From positions 1 through 5,213 of the forward strand of contig PKZC01000095.1 of NCBI GenBank assembly GCA_003132905.1: a stretch of DNA of 5,213 bases, given 5' to 3'. Position numbers and translations under genes: made by a program. Numbering within the stretch: position 1 is the stretch's first letter; each line of letters begins with the position of its first letter. Below, in pieces: positions 1 through 4,461 of this stretch. This stretch comes from Bryobacterales bacterium (GTDB lineage Bacteria; Acidobacteriota; Terriglobia; Bryobacterales; Bryobacteraceae). The notes below the pieces were generated by a model. It searched no databases. It saw only the letters and a program-made list of their open reading frames with translations, and was not told the DNA's origin.

Positions 1-336
1 ACCGTAACCGGACAGCAGTGGAGTCACTGCGGCATTGCCGGTATAAGTTCCGGTCAGGAGATCACCAATAAAAACGGAAACGGTCGCTGGTGTGTTGCCC
101 CCCCATTCCCCTGTTGCCGTTAGAAGTGGACCTATGACGGAAAGCCAATTACCACCCTGATCGGTGGTGGCGGATACAACAAAAGTGGTCGGGCTCGTTG
201 CGTTAACATTCAGGATAGCTGGCGGAATCGCTTGATTTGCAGGAACATTAAACGAGAACTGAGAAGGCGCAACAATCAAGGTTTGAGCATTGGCTGATAG
301 CCCAAGCACAAACAGCCACGGAAACGTTCTCATCAT
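1..336 (-). CDS. Exported protein with BACON/Ig-like beta-sandwich domain, N-terminal fragment
   Basis: This is the first 112 codons of a gene that leaves the window at position 1 with no stop. The start is one of two adjacent ATG codons (336 or 333); no strong Shine-Dalgarno is seen. Residues 1-17 form a short signal peptide (MMRTFPWLFVLGLSANA) with likely cleavage before Gln18. The mature part begins TLIVAPSQFSFNVPANQAIP and continues with alternating beta-strand-like stretches, a GGNWLSV segment and TPATVSVFIGDLLTGTYTG. This matches the pattern of BACON/viral-Ig-like repeats (sAtPssLsF, GgsWLsv, tPatvtVsv, aGtYtG), which are common in large secreted acidobacterial proteins, where they are thought to bind carbohydrate or mediate adhesion. 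The assignment rests on pattern memory. Base composition is lower in GC than the phage genes to the right, consistent with this being flanking host DNA. Confidence 0.6.
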   Translation of the reverse strand, partial: MMRTFPWLFVLGLSANAQTLIVAPSQFSFNVPANQAIPPAILNVNATSPTTFVVSATTDQGGNWLSVIGPLLTATGEWGGNTPATVSVFIGDLLTGTYTGNAAVTPLLSGYG

Positions 337-367
337 GACAATAGATTGTTCTTTCAAACTAGGATAC

Positions 368-385
368 CTCTCTCCTAGGCGAGAG
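368..385. promoter_or_regulatory. 18-bp imperfect palindrome upstream of the exported-protein gene
   Basis: CTCTCT-CCTAGG-CGAGAG is symmetric around position 376/377 with one mismatched pair. It lies about 32 bp upstream of the ATG at 336, where an operator or a 5'-UTR hairpin would sit. Nothing else is recognised in the 152-bp gap between 336 and 489 apart from a weak stem GTAGG/CCTAC near 440-456. The regulator is unknown, and the role is inferred from symmetry and position only. Confidence 0.3.
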
Positions 386-488
386 AGAAACACAGCAATT
401 AGGTGGAAAACGACTCGGATTTCTCCAGAAGCCGGAGCAGTAGGCGACGCCCTACTTGAGCGTCACCACTGTCACTTGTTTTTGCGGT

Positions 489-1187
489 TTAAAGATTGTG
501 GATTTTTGGATTCACGTGCCACACTCGACGATCCTGGTGACGTATCCAACCGAGATCAGACAGCTCAGCAAGCGCGGCGTTCACTTCTTCGTAGGTCGAT
601 AGGTTGCCCCAATGGTTGCGAACCACTTGGCGTGTCGTGAATGGCACCGGAAGATCACCAGCGCGTATGTGGTTAGCCAGCGTCACCGTCCCCCCGCTAC
701 TACTGGTCGTGCAAAGGTAAATGCGCTTGGCATGTTCAGCCAGCCATCTGCACCATGCGATTGCGTCTTGAGCACACTTCGCACTGACTTCTGTGGCGTA
801 GGGAGTAGCAGCCAGTTGCAGTTGCAACGCGATGCTCGGCAGCAGCGATTTGTATTTCGTGTAGTACGACTTCAGAAAAGCAGGCTCATCGGATTGCCTA
901 TTCTTGCTTTCGAGTCTGATCCACCACTCCTCGAACAACCGCTGGCCTTCGCGGTCGAACTTCAGCGTGCGCGGACTCTCGGCATCGTAATCGGGGTGAG
1001 AGAAGGCTCGGAATAATTGTTCGACACATTCGTATAGCTTCGGGTCGGGTGGGCGATCAACATAGGCGACGGTCGAGTCCCAGTCAGGCCACACCGCGAT
1101 TTGTAGTCGCTGTTGCAGCCCGTCTGATTTCATGCTGCCGATCACCACGTCGCCGATGTATCGGCGCAGTAGGTCGGGAACATATTG
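489..1187 (-). pseudogene. DUF3987 (YfjI-like) mobile-element replication protein, N-terminally truncated remnant
   Basis: The open frame runs 1337-489, but only codons from about 1187 onward look like protein. In order they show a DGLQQRLQIAVWPDWDS segment followed by YVDRPPDPKL, an LFEEWWIRLESKNRQ helix, a KSYYTKYKSLLPSIALQLQL helix, AIAWCRWLAEHAKRIY, and a winged-helix end (FTTRQVVRNHWGNLS, AALAELSDLGWIR, VNPKI). This is the characteristic C-terminal half of DUF3987 proteins, which in phages and integrative elements carry a primase/helicase-like N-terminal half. Intact proteins are usually well above 450 residues, so about half is missing. The open codons upstream (1188-1337) are Arg-rich, unlike the family, and overlap the tRNA promoter. 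A frame-shifted stretch AVAIGAAN near 1183-1206 may be the decayed GaiQP motif preceding this block. I read it as the debris of an older element at this tRNA locus. Confidence 0.75.
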
Positions 1188-1294
1188 GCTGCGCCGATTG
1201 CCACGGCGAAGGGCCGCGTGAGCTAGACGAATGAGCAATGGTGGTCGGAATCCAGGCCAACAAGCCCAAGAACTGCGGACCACTCGCGGACCAT

Positions 1295-1324
1295 TTGACA
1301 CTCGGCGGCGGCCTGCTCGACAAT
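1295..1324 (+). promoter_or_regulatory. Sigma70-type promoter of tRNA-Leu
   Basis: A perfect TTGACA (1295-1300), an 18-bp spacer and GACAAT (1319-1324, four of six matches to TATAAT) would start transcription near 1331, about 14 nt before the mature tRNA 5' end at 1345. The position suits a stable-RNA promoter. Its presence implies that the DNA just left of the tRNA is native and that the minus-strand open frames crossing it are not coding. Confidence 0.6.
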
Positions 1325-1344
1325 AAGAGCGTCCCACCCATCAT

Positions 1345-1431
1345 GCGGATGTGGCGGAATTGGCAGACGCGCTAGATTCAGGTTCTAGTTCTCGCAAGGG
1401 AGTGGAGGTTCAAGTCCTCTCATCCGCACCA
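1345..1431 (+). tRNA. tRNA-Leu (anticodon CAG)
   Basis: This is a complete 87-nt class II tRNA. Acceptor stem GCGGATG (1345-1351) pairs with CATCCGC (1421-1427), followed by discriminator A and an encoded CCA (1429-1431). The anticodon stem CTAGA/TCTAG (1372-1376/1384-1388) encloses the loop TTCAGGT, giving anticodon CAG at 1379-1381, which reads the leucine codon CUG. A long variable arm with a short stem (CTC...GGGAG region, about 1390-1402) and the T-arm GAGG-TTCAAGT-CCTC confirm tRNA-Leu. An integrase gene begins 88 bp downstream of the 3' end, so this gene is very likely the integration target, with its 3' part restored by the incoming element. Confidence 0.97.
1401..1431 (+). other. Presumed attachment site within the tRNA-Leu 3' end
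   Basis: Tyrosine integrases next to a tRNA usually recombine in the 3' half of that gene, and here the tRNA 3' end faces the integrase. The exact core cannot be set from one copy: I found no second copy of the 3' end in the window, so the other attachment site must lie beyond the right edge. The limits given simply cover the T-arm, acceptor 3' strand and CCA. Confidence 0.4.
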
Positions 1432-1458
1432 AATAAATCAACAAGTTAGAAGATCAAA

Positions 1459-1472
1459 GCGGGAAGCCCCGC
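1459..1472. repeat. Small GC hairpin between tRNA and integrase
   Basis: GCGGG-AAGC-CCCGC can form a 5-bp stem with a 4-nt loop. It is not followed by a T-tract on the plus strand, so it is at best a weak pause or processing site behind the tRNA rather than a clear terminator. Read-through from the tRNA promoter into the integrase is therefore possible. Confidence 0.3.
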
Positions 1473-1481
1473 GTCCGTCAG

Positions 1482-1502
1482 TGTGCCTTATCTGTGCCTT
1501 AT
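1482..1502 (+). repeat. Two phased 10-bp direct repeats upstream of the integrase
   Basis: TGTGCCTTAT occurs at 1482-1491 and again at 1493-1502, separated by one base, so the period is 11 bp, about one helical turn. The pair covers the place where a -35 box should be and ends 4 bp before a perfect -10 box. It could be an arm-type integrase site of the attachment region, or an operator or activator site for the integrase promoter. The sequence alone does not decide which. Confidence 0.55.
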
Positions 1503-1506
1503 GGGG

Positions 1507-1512
1507 TATAAT
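1507..1512 (+). promoter_or_regulatory. Consensus -10 box of the integrase gene
   Basis: TATAAT at 1507-1512 is a perfect -10 hexamer. Only six bases separate it from the ATG at 1519, so the usual start point (6-8 nt downstream) falls on or beside the A of the ATG, implying a leaderless mRNA. There is no good -35 hexamer at 16-18 bp; that space holds the 10-bp direct repeats, suggesting dependence on, or control by, a protein bound there. Confidence 0.5.
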
Positions 1513-1518
1513 AGCTCT

Positions 1519-2652
1519 ATGCCCAAGAAGCAGAAAGCCGTCCGGCGACGCGGTCGCAAAGGCGAGGGAATGCTGTTCCAGCGCGGGCGGGTCTGGTGGT
1601 ATAAGTTCCCGACCGGCGAGCGCGTATCCACCGGGACGACCATCGAGTCGGAGGCCATCGACTTCAAGATTCGGAAGCGGGCCGAGCTTCGGACGGATCT
1701 CGTCAAGACGCCCGTTCACAAGGCCACGGTCAACGAACTGCTCGACGCGCATCTTGCTTACATGCGCCGGAAGGATCGGAAGAGCACGAAGGGCGTCGAG
1801 CAGGTTCTCGAAAAGCACGTGCGGCCGTACTTCGGGGATCGCGTAGCGTCCACACTGACGACGGCCGACTTCGAACGCTACCGAGAGGACAAGAAGGGCA
1901 AGGTCAAACCGACGACCATCAACCGGCATCTCTCCGCAATTCGCTCGGGATACGTGACCGGGCACAGGCGAGTGACCCCGCGGCTCGTCGATTTCATCCC
2001 GGCGTTCCCCATCGTGGACGAATCGTACAACGTGCGACAGGGCTTCTTGAGCTTCGACGGATACCACAAGGTCCGCGAGAAACTGCCCGCTTCCCTCCGC
2101 CCGCTTTTCGTGTGCGCCTTCCACGTGTCCTCGCGCAAGGGCGAGTTGCTCAAGATCCGCTGGTCCCAGGTGGATCTGAAGGACGGGTTGATAATCCTGA
2201 GTCCGTTCGACACAAAAAATAAGACCGGCAGAGCTCTGCCGGTCTACGGGGACATGGTCGAAGTTTTGAAAGAGCAGAAGCGGATCAGGGACGAACAGTT
2301 CCCCGAGTGCGAGGACGTCTTCTTCTGGCGCGCCGAAGATGTGATGCTGTCGCACGGCGGCCGGCGAACGATCCCCGGAGCGCCTATCAAGGTCTTCAAG
2401 GACGCGTGGACGAAGGCGGTGAAGGCCGCCGGGTACCCGAAGCTCCTGTTTCACGACCTGCGGCGCACGGCCGAGCGCAACATGGCGAAGGCGGGAATGG
2501 ATCAGGCGAGGCGGATGAAGATCAGCGGTCACAAGACGCCAAGCATGAGCACGCGGTATAACATCATCGTCGTCGAAGATATCGCGGAAGAAAAAGCTCG
2601 AATGGACGCTTGGTTCAAGAACCAGAGCGCTAGCATTTCTGCCGCGCCATAA
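1519..2652 (+). CDS. int: Tyrosine site-specific integrase
   Basis: This 377-residue protein has the length of a phage or island integrase. Residues 1-17 are a basic leader; about 18-60 look like an arm-binding N-terminal domain (MLFQRGRVWWYKFPTGERVS). Residues 65-150 form the SAM-like core-binding domain, and 175-360 the catalytic domain. The catalytic set is complete: Arg206 (SSRKGELLKIRW), Lys233 (DTKNKTGR), His312 and Arg315 (FHDLRRT), His338 (SGHKT) and the nucleophile Tyr347 (STRYNII). It should catalyse recombination between phage and bacterial attachment sites in tRNA-Leu. I chose the ATG at 1519 because the basic MPKKQK start is plausible and a consensus -10 lies just before it. An in-frame GTG at 1483 would add 12 residues, but it has no ribosome-binding site and its codons lie across the repeats and the -10 box. 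The 3' end overlaps the convergent excisionase-like gene by 23 bp. Confidence 0.93.
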   Translation: MPKKQKAVRRRGRKGEGMLFQRGRVWWYKFPTGERVSTGTTIESEAIDFKIRKRAELRTDLVKTPVHKATVNELLDAHLAYMRRKDRKSTKGVEQVLEKHVRPYFGDRVASTLTTADFERYREDKKGKVKPTTINRHLSAIRSGYVTGHRRVTPRLVDFIPAFPIVDESYNVRQGFLSFDGYHKVREKLPASLRPLFVCAFHVSSRKGELLKIRWSQVDLKDGLIILSPFDTKNKTGRALPVYGDMVEVLKEQKRIRDEQFPECEDVFFWRAEDVMLSHGGRRTIPGAPIKVFKDAWTKAVKAAGYPKLLFHDLRRTAERNMAKAGMDQARRMKISGHKTPSMSTRYNIIVVEDIAEEKARMDAWFKNQSASISAAP

Positions 2653-2911
2653 AGGCGTCCAGGTCGTTCTTGTCGATCAGCACGAGCCGATCGCGCCGGA
2701 TCACGGGAAACAGCTTCTTCCCCATCAAGTATTCGAACGACTTCTTCGAGCGGCCGATATATTCCGCCGCCTGCTTCACCGTCAGGTAGCGCGGCTGGAT
2801 AACATGCGGCTTCGGCAGTCGCGCGACTAGCGCGTCGGCGCAGTGATCGGCGAACTGCTTCGCGAAGGCGGACATGAAATCCGTCGCGCCCGGTTCTGGA
2901 AAATTGCCCAC
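2630..2911 (-). CDS. Excisionase-like helix-turn-helix protein (HTH_17/MerR type)
   Basis: This is a 93-residue protein. Residues 43-90 (YLTVKQAAEYIGRSKKSFEY, then PVIRRDRLVLIDKNDLDAFM) fit the helix-turn-helix_17 or AlpA/excisionase family: a recognition helix after AAEYIG and a winged end closing with the D-L-D-A-F motif. The first 40 residues are a variable extension of amphipathic helix character. Such small proteins bend DNA and steer integrase toward excision, or act as regulators of the integrase. The GTG start at 2911 is preferred because a good ribosome-binding site lies 7 nt upstream; an internal ATG at 2875 is the alternative and would still keep the HTH domain. It is convergent with the integrase, and the two 3' ends overlap by 23 bp, a typical int/xis pairing. 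Whether it is a true excisionase or a transcriptional regulator cannot be told from sequence. Confidence 0.8.
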   Translation of the reverse strand: MGNFPEPGATDFMSAFAKQFADHCADALVARLPKPHVIQPRYLTVKQAAEYIGRSKKSFEYLMGKKLFPVIRRDRLVLIDKNDLDAFMARQKC

Positions 2912-2918
2912 GGACGAA

Positions 2919-2926
2919 CCTCTCCC
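2919..2926 (-). promoter_or_regulatory. Ribosome-binding site fixing the GTG start at 2911
   Basis: On the minus strand GGGAGAGG occupies 2926-2919, then a 7-nt spacer, then GTG at 2911. It is the best Shine-Dalgarno match near this gene and supports the non-ATG start. Confidence 0.6.
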
Positions 2927-2947
2927 AAGGTTGGTTTGTAGCCCGAT

Positions 2948-2978
2948 GGGAGACGCGTGCGCTTCGGGAGAGCGCGTG
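2948..2978. repeat. Imperfect direct repeat upstream of the excisionase-like gene
   Basis: GGGAGACGCGTG (2948-2959) recurs as GGGAGAGCGCGTG (2966-2978), 18 bp apart, with one inserted base. It lies 37-67 bp upstream of the GTG start, where binding sites of a regulator or excisionase might sit. The remainder of the gap 2912-3127 holds a hairpin-capable CCGGGT...ACCCCCGG (about 2980-3001) and a GC palindrome, but no convincing gene. Confidence 0.3.
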
Positions 2979-3073
2979 TCCGGGTTAATTTCGACCCCCG
3001 GAGTGCCGAGCCGCCTTACACGGTGGGCGACGCCGTCAGTTAGGAGCTTGGCGCCATTGGCCCGTCGCTGCTT

Positions 3074-3087
3074 CCGCCGCGCGGCGG
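3074..3087. repeat. Perfect 14-bp GC palindrome
   Basis: CCGCCGC-GCGGCGG is fully symmetric around 3080/3081. It stands beside an AT-rich patch (3091-3112), a sharp compositional edge in the gap between the excisionase-like gene and the acidic-protein gene. It could be an operator or cruciform, or chance in GC-rich DNA. Confidence 0.25.
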
Positions 3088-3103
3088 TCAGCGTATTATC
3101 ATT

Positions 3104-3124
3104 TTAACAAAACTTCGCCGAAGT
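3104..3124 (-). terminator. Possible weak intrinsic terminator after the acidic-protein gene
   Basis: On the minus strand, three bases after the TAG at 3128, ACTTC-GGC-GAAGT (3124-3112) forms a 5-bp stem and is followed by TTTGTT. The position and the T-rich tail suit a terminator, but the stem is short and low in GC, so efficiency would be poor. Confidence 0.4.
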
Positions 3125-3127
3125 GCT

Positions 3128-3697
3128 CTAAAATTTCTTTCTATTCTCGTGCGCGTTTCGCACGAGATGCTCCATCAGCGTTCCGCGCCACTCGGGTTCC
3201 TCGATGACGTGCGCCGCGATGTCCTGGTGGGTGAGAACGATCTGGCCGAAGCGAGTCGTGAATGTATCCTGGAGCGCGTCGTAGAATCGCTTCCGATCTT
3301 CCCCCGACGGCCCGACGGCATCTGATTCCGATCGAGTTTCATCGCGTAGCTCGCCGAAGTCCGCTTCGATTCTCCGCCCTGCCGCTGGGTCGAGGTTCGC
3401 GAATGCTTCGACGAGGACGCGATCGAGCTCCTTGCGTTCCTCTTCCTGGCAAAGGAAGTGAAGCTCCCGATCGTCAGGCGTCCGCCCCTTGGCGAATCTC
3501 TCCACGCAGTCCGCCGGAAGAGCGTCCGCCGCGAGGTTCACCGGAACCGCGAAGCACCCGTCAGCGTCCTCCTGCAACGCGTCCCACACCCCGACGCCCG
3601 CCGCTTTTCGCGTAGCCGGGTCGACGAAGTCATAGGACTTCTGCAAAATGTCGTAAAGCTGAGCCGTCGTTTCTAACCAATCCGGTCTGGTTTCCAC
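3128..3697 (-). CDS. Hypothetical acidic protein of a prophage accessory region
   Basis: I do not recognise this 189-residue protein. It is strongly acidic (about 40 Asp/Glu against 24 Lys/Arg), mostly helical in character, with no signal peptide or membrane segment. It has three visible parts: an N-terminal WLETTAQLYDILQKSYDFVD segment, a highly charged middle (CQEEERKELDRVLVEAFANL), and a C-terminal block (DRKRFYDALQDTFTTRFGQI to residue 189) ending in a small basic tail NRKKF. The GTG start at 3697 is supported by AAAGGA 8 nt upstream; the 15 bases before the start are identical to those before the exported-protein gene at 4345. It lies between the terminase remnant and the excisionase-like gene in the same orientation. 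Acidic, soluble proteins in this position could be DNA mimics, anti-defence proteins or chaperone-like factors, but nothing in the sequence shows which. Confidence 0.75.
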   Translation of the reverse strand: METRPDWLETTAQLYDILQKSYDFVDPATRKAAGVGVWDALQEDADGCFAVPVNLAADALPADCVERFAKGRTPDDRELHFLCQEEERKELDRVLVEAFANLDPAAGRRIEADFGELRDETRSESDAVGPSGEDRKRFYDALQDTFTTRFGQIVLTHQDIAAHVIEEPEWRGTLMEHLVRNAHENRKKF

Positions 3698-3712
3698 TTT
3701 GTTTTTCCTTTC
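3698..3712 (-). repeat. Copy 1 of a shared 15-base translation-initiation sequence
   Basis: On the minus strand GAAAGGAAAAACAAA stands directly before the GTG at 3697. Its AGGA core is 8 nt from the start, so it acts as the ribosome-binding site. The identical 15-mer precedes the exported-protein gene (4359-4345). Confidence 0.75.
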
Positions 3713-3726
3713 TTAAAGACTTAAGA
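3711..3726. promoter_or_regulatory. 16-bp inverted repeat overlapping the ribosome-binding region
   Basis: TCTTAA-AGAC-TTAAGA has perfect 6-bp arms with a 4-base spacer, centred about 21 bp upstream of the GTG at 3697, and it touches the 5' edge of the ribosome-binding sequence. It could be an operator or a small mRNA hairpin that occludes initiation. No convincing -35/-10 pair was found in 3727-3823. Confidence 0.35.
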
Positions 3727-3823
3727 CCGAGAAAGCAGACCAAAGGTTCCAAGCTGTCTCGCCAACTTCGTTCTATTTTACCGAGTCAGGTGCCTTCCGG
3801 CCCCGGTTTTCAAAACTTTATTT

Positions 3824-4003
3824 TCACCGCGCGCACTCCGCGACGAACCCGCCGCCCGCGCCGCCGCCGTCCGCGGCCCGCGAGAGGTAGCCGAACGCGT
3901 CGCTCATATGGGTTCGCTTCGGGTCGCGCTTGTCCAGCGTGTCGCGCGCGTTCCCGCTCGCGTCGCGCGCCCAGCGAACGGCTCGGAGGTCGTGGATCAG
4001 CTC
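3824..4003 (-). pseudogene. C-terminal tail of a second terminase-like protein, no start
   Basis: Fifty-nine codons run from just after the TAG at 4004 to the TGA at 3824. The peptide starts ELIHDLRAVRWARDASGN and continues with LDKRDPKRTHMSDAFGYL and a Gly-rich end. This is the closing signature of large terminase nucleases and related phage packaging ATPases: a conserved LI.DLr..rW strand-helix, then D...tH.sDA.gY, where the Asp is the last acidic residue of the RNase H-like active site. It aligns with the end of the terminase at 4462 (GLITDLKELRYKP, HAIDALSYAL) but is clearly a different sequence. The rest of the gene is absent; its place is taken by the AT-richer exported-protein gene, whose stop codon is in this same frame. 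No ribosome-binding site or upstream start fits, so it is probably a remnant. Confidence 0.7.
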
Positions 4004-4345
4004 CTACTTGAGGTCGGTTTGCGTTATGACGTACCAAGCGGTTCGCGGGCGGCCCTTTTCGTCTACGTAGAATATTTCAATTTGACGCCTTACACGAAGC
4101 CGCGCAAAGACATACGTGCCTGGTTTAAAGACGTGCTCTGGACTTCCGCCCAGCGGAACCCAAGAAGGTCCGACTTCAGCCTTCACATATAGGAAGCCGT
4201 CTGATGCTTCTAGAACCATACGCATATCATCTTGGTCGTGGATCGTAGCGGATTTTACCAGTAACTCGATCGGAAAGTCAGATGACTTTGGTGCAGCGCC
4301 CAGAAGCATCGTGAAAGGAATCACGAGAAACGCCCGGCTTATCAT
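4004..4345 (-). CDS. Small exported protein, moron-like
   Basis: This 113-residue protein has a signal peptide (MISRAFLVIPFTMLLGAAPK, cleavage probably after GAA or nearby), so it should be exported by the Sec route. The mature part, about 93 residues, is beta-rich (PIELLVKSATIHD, GFLYVKAEVG, HVFKPGTYVFARL, IEIFYVDEKGRPRTAWYVIT). The KPGTY..ARL and DEKGRPRT..YVI portions resemble small exported proteins I associate with Acidobacteria, of unknown function; this is recollection, not a search result. The ATG at 4345 is chosen because AAAGGA lies 7 nt upstream and the signal peptide starts there; the open frame extends to 4546, but those codons cross the promoter and are not protein-like. It has its own extended -10 promoter and lower GC than both flanking terminase pieces. 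These traits suggest an independently expressed lysogenic-conversion (moron) gene. Confidence 0.75.
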   Translation of the reverse strand: MISRAFLVIPFTMLLGAAPKSSDFPIELLVKSATIHDQDDMRMVLEASDGFLYVKAEVGPSWVPLGGSPEHVFKPGTYVFARLRVRRQIEIFYVDEKGRPRTAWYVITQTDLK

Positions 4346-4359
4346 TTGTTTTTCCTTTC
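4345..4359 (-). repeat. Copy 2 of a shared 15-base translation-initiation sequence
   Basis: GAAAGGAAAAACAAA on the minus strand supplies the ribosome-binding site of the exported-protein gene; its last A is the A of the ATG at 4345. It is identical to the 15-mer at 3712-3698. Confidence 0.75.
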
Positions 4360-4364
4360 GAGAA

Positions 4365-4373
4365 TTTATACCA
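4365..4373 (-). promoter_or_regulatory. Extended -10 promoter of the exported-protein gene
   Basis: Minus-strand TGGTATAAA (4373-4365) fits the extended -10 form TGnTATAAT with one mismatch. Transcription would begin near 4358, leaving a leader of about 13 nt that starts at the ribosome-binding site. The -35 position (TCGAGT at 17 bp) is poor, as is common for extended -10 promoters. Separate transcription during lysogeny would fit a moron gene. Confidence 0.45.
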
Positions 4374-4461
4374 TACTTGTGGATGAGACTCGAGGAACTG
4401 TAAGTATTTGGGCCTCGGCCTTTGCCCGTAGTATCGAGTGATTTATCCTTCCGCGCTACCA

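Noticed and set aside
290..1234. Plus-strand frames at 290-640, 612-1016 and 1049-1234
   Set aside because: They are antisense to the exported-protein gene or the DUF3987 remnant and show no family-like motifs.
1188..1337. N-terminal 50 codons of the minus-strand open frame that contains the DUF3987 fragment (GTG at 1337)
   Set aside because: They are Arg-rich, do not resemble DUF3987 proteins and lie across the tRNA promoter (TTGACA at 1295-1300), so I do not count them as protein.
1223..1346. Minus-strand frame reading DGWDALIVEQAAAECQMVRE next to the tRNA
   Set aside because: It looks protein-like, but it has no start, runs into the tRNA and lies opposite the tRNA promoter; I could not match it to any family.
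1483..1518. GTG start at 1483 for the integrase
   Set aside because: It has no ribosome-binding site, and the extra codons fall on the direct repeats and the TATAAT box.
1438..2532. Long minus-strand open frame of 364 codons opposite the integrase
   Set aside because: It is antisense to a well-supported integrase with all its catalytic residues; long antisense frames are expected in GC-rich genes.
2874..3107. Plus-strand frame of 77 codons in the gap upstream of the excisionase-like gene
   Set aside because: It has no ribosome-binding site, starts inside the excisionase-like gene and has a composition typical of non-coding GC-rich DNA.
3810..4037. Arg-rich minus-strand frame of 75 codons over the terminase tail
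   Set aside because: It is a shadow: the neighbouring frame carries the terminase motifs, and the Arg-rich content is typical of an off-frame reading in GC-rich DNA.
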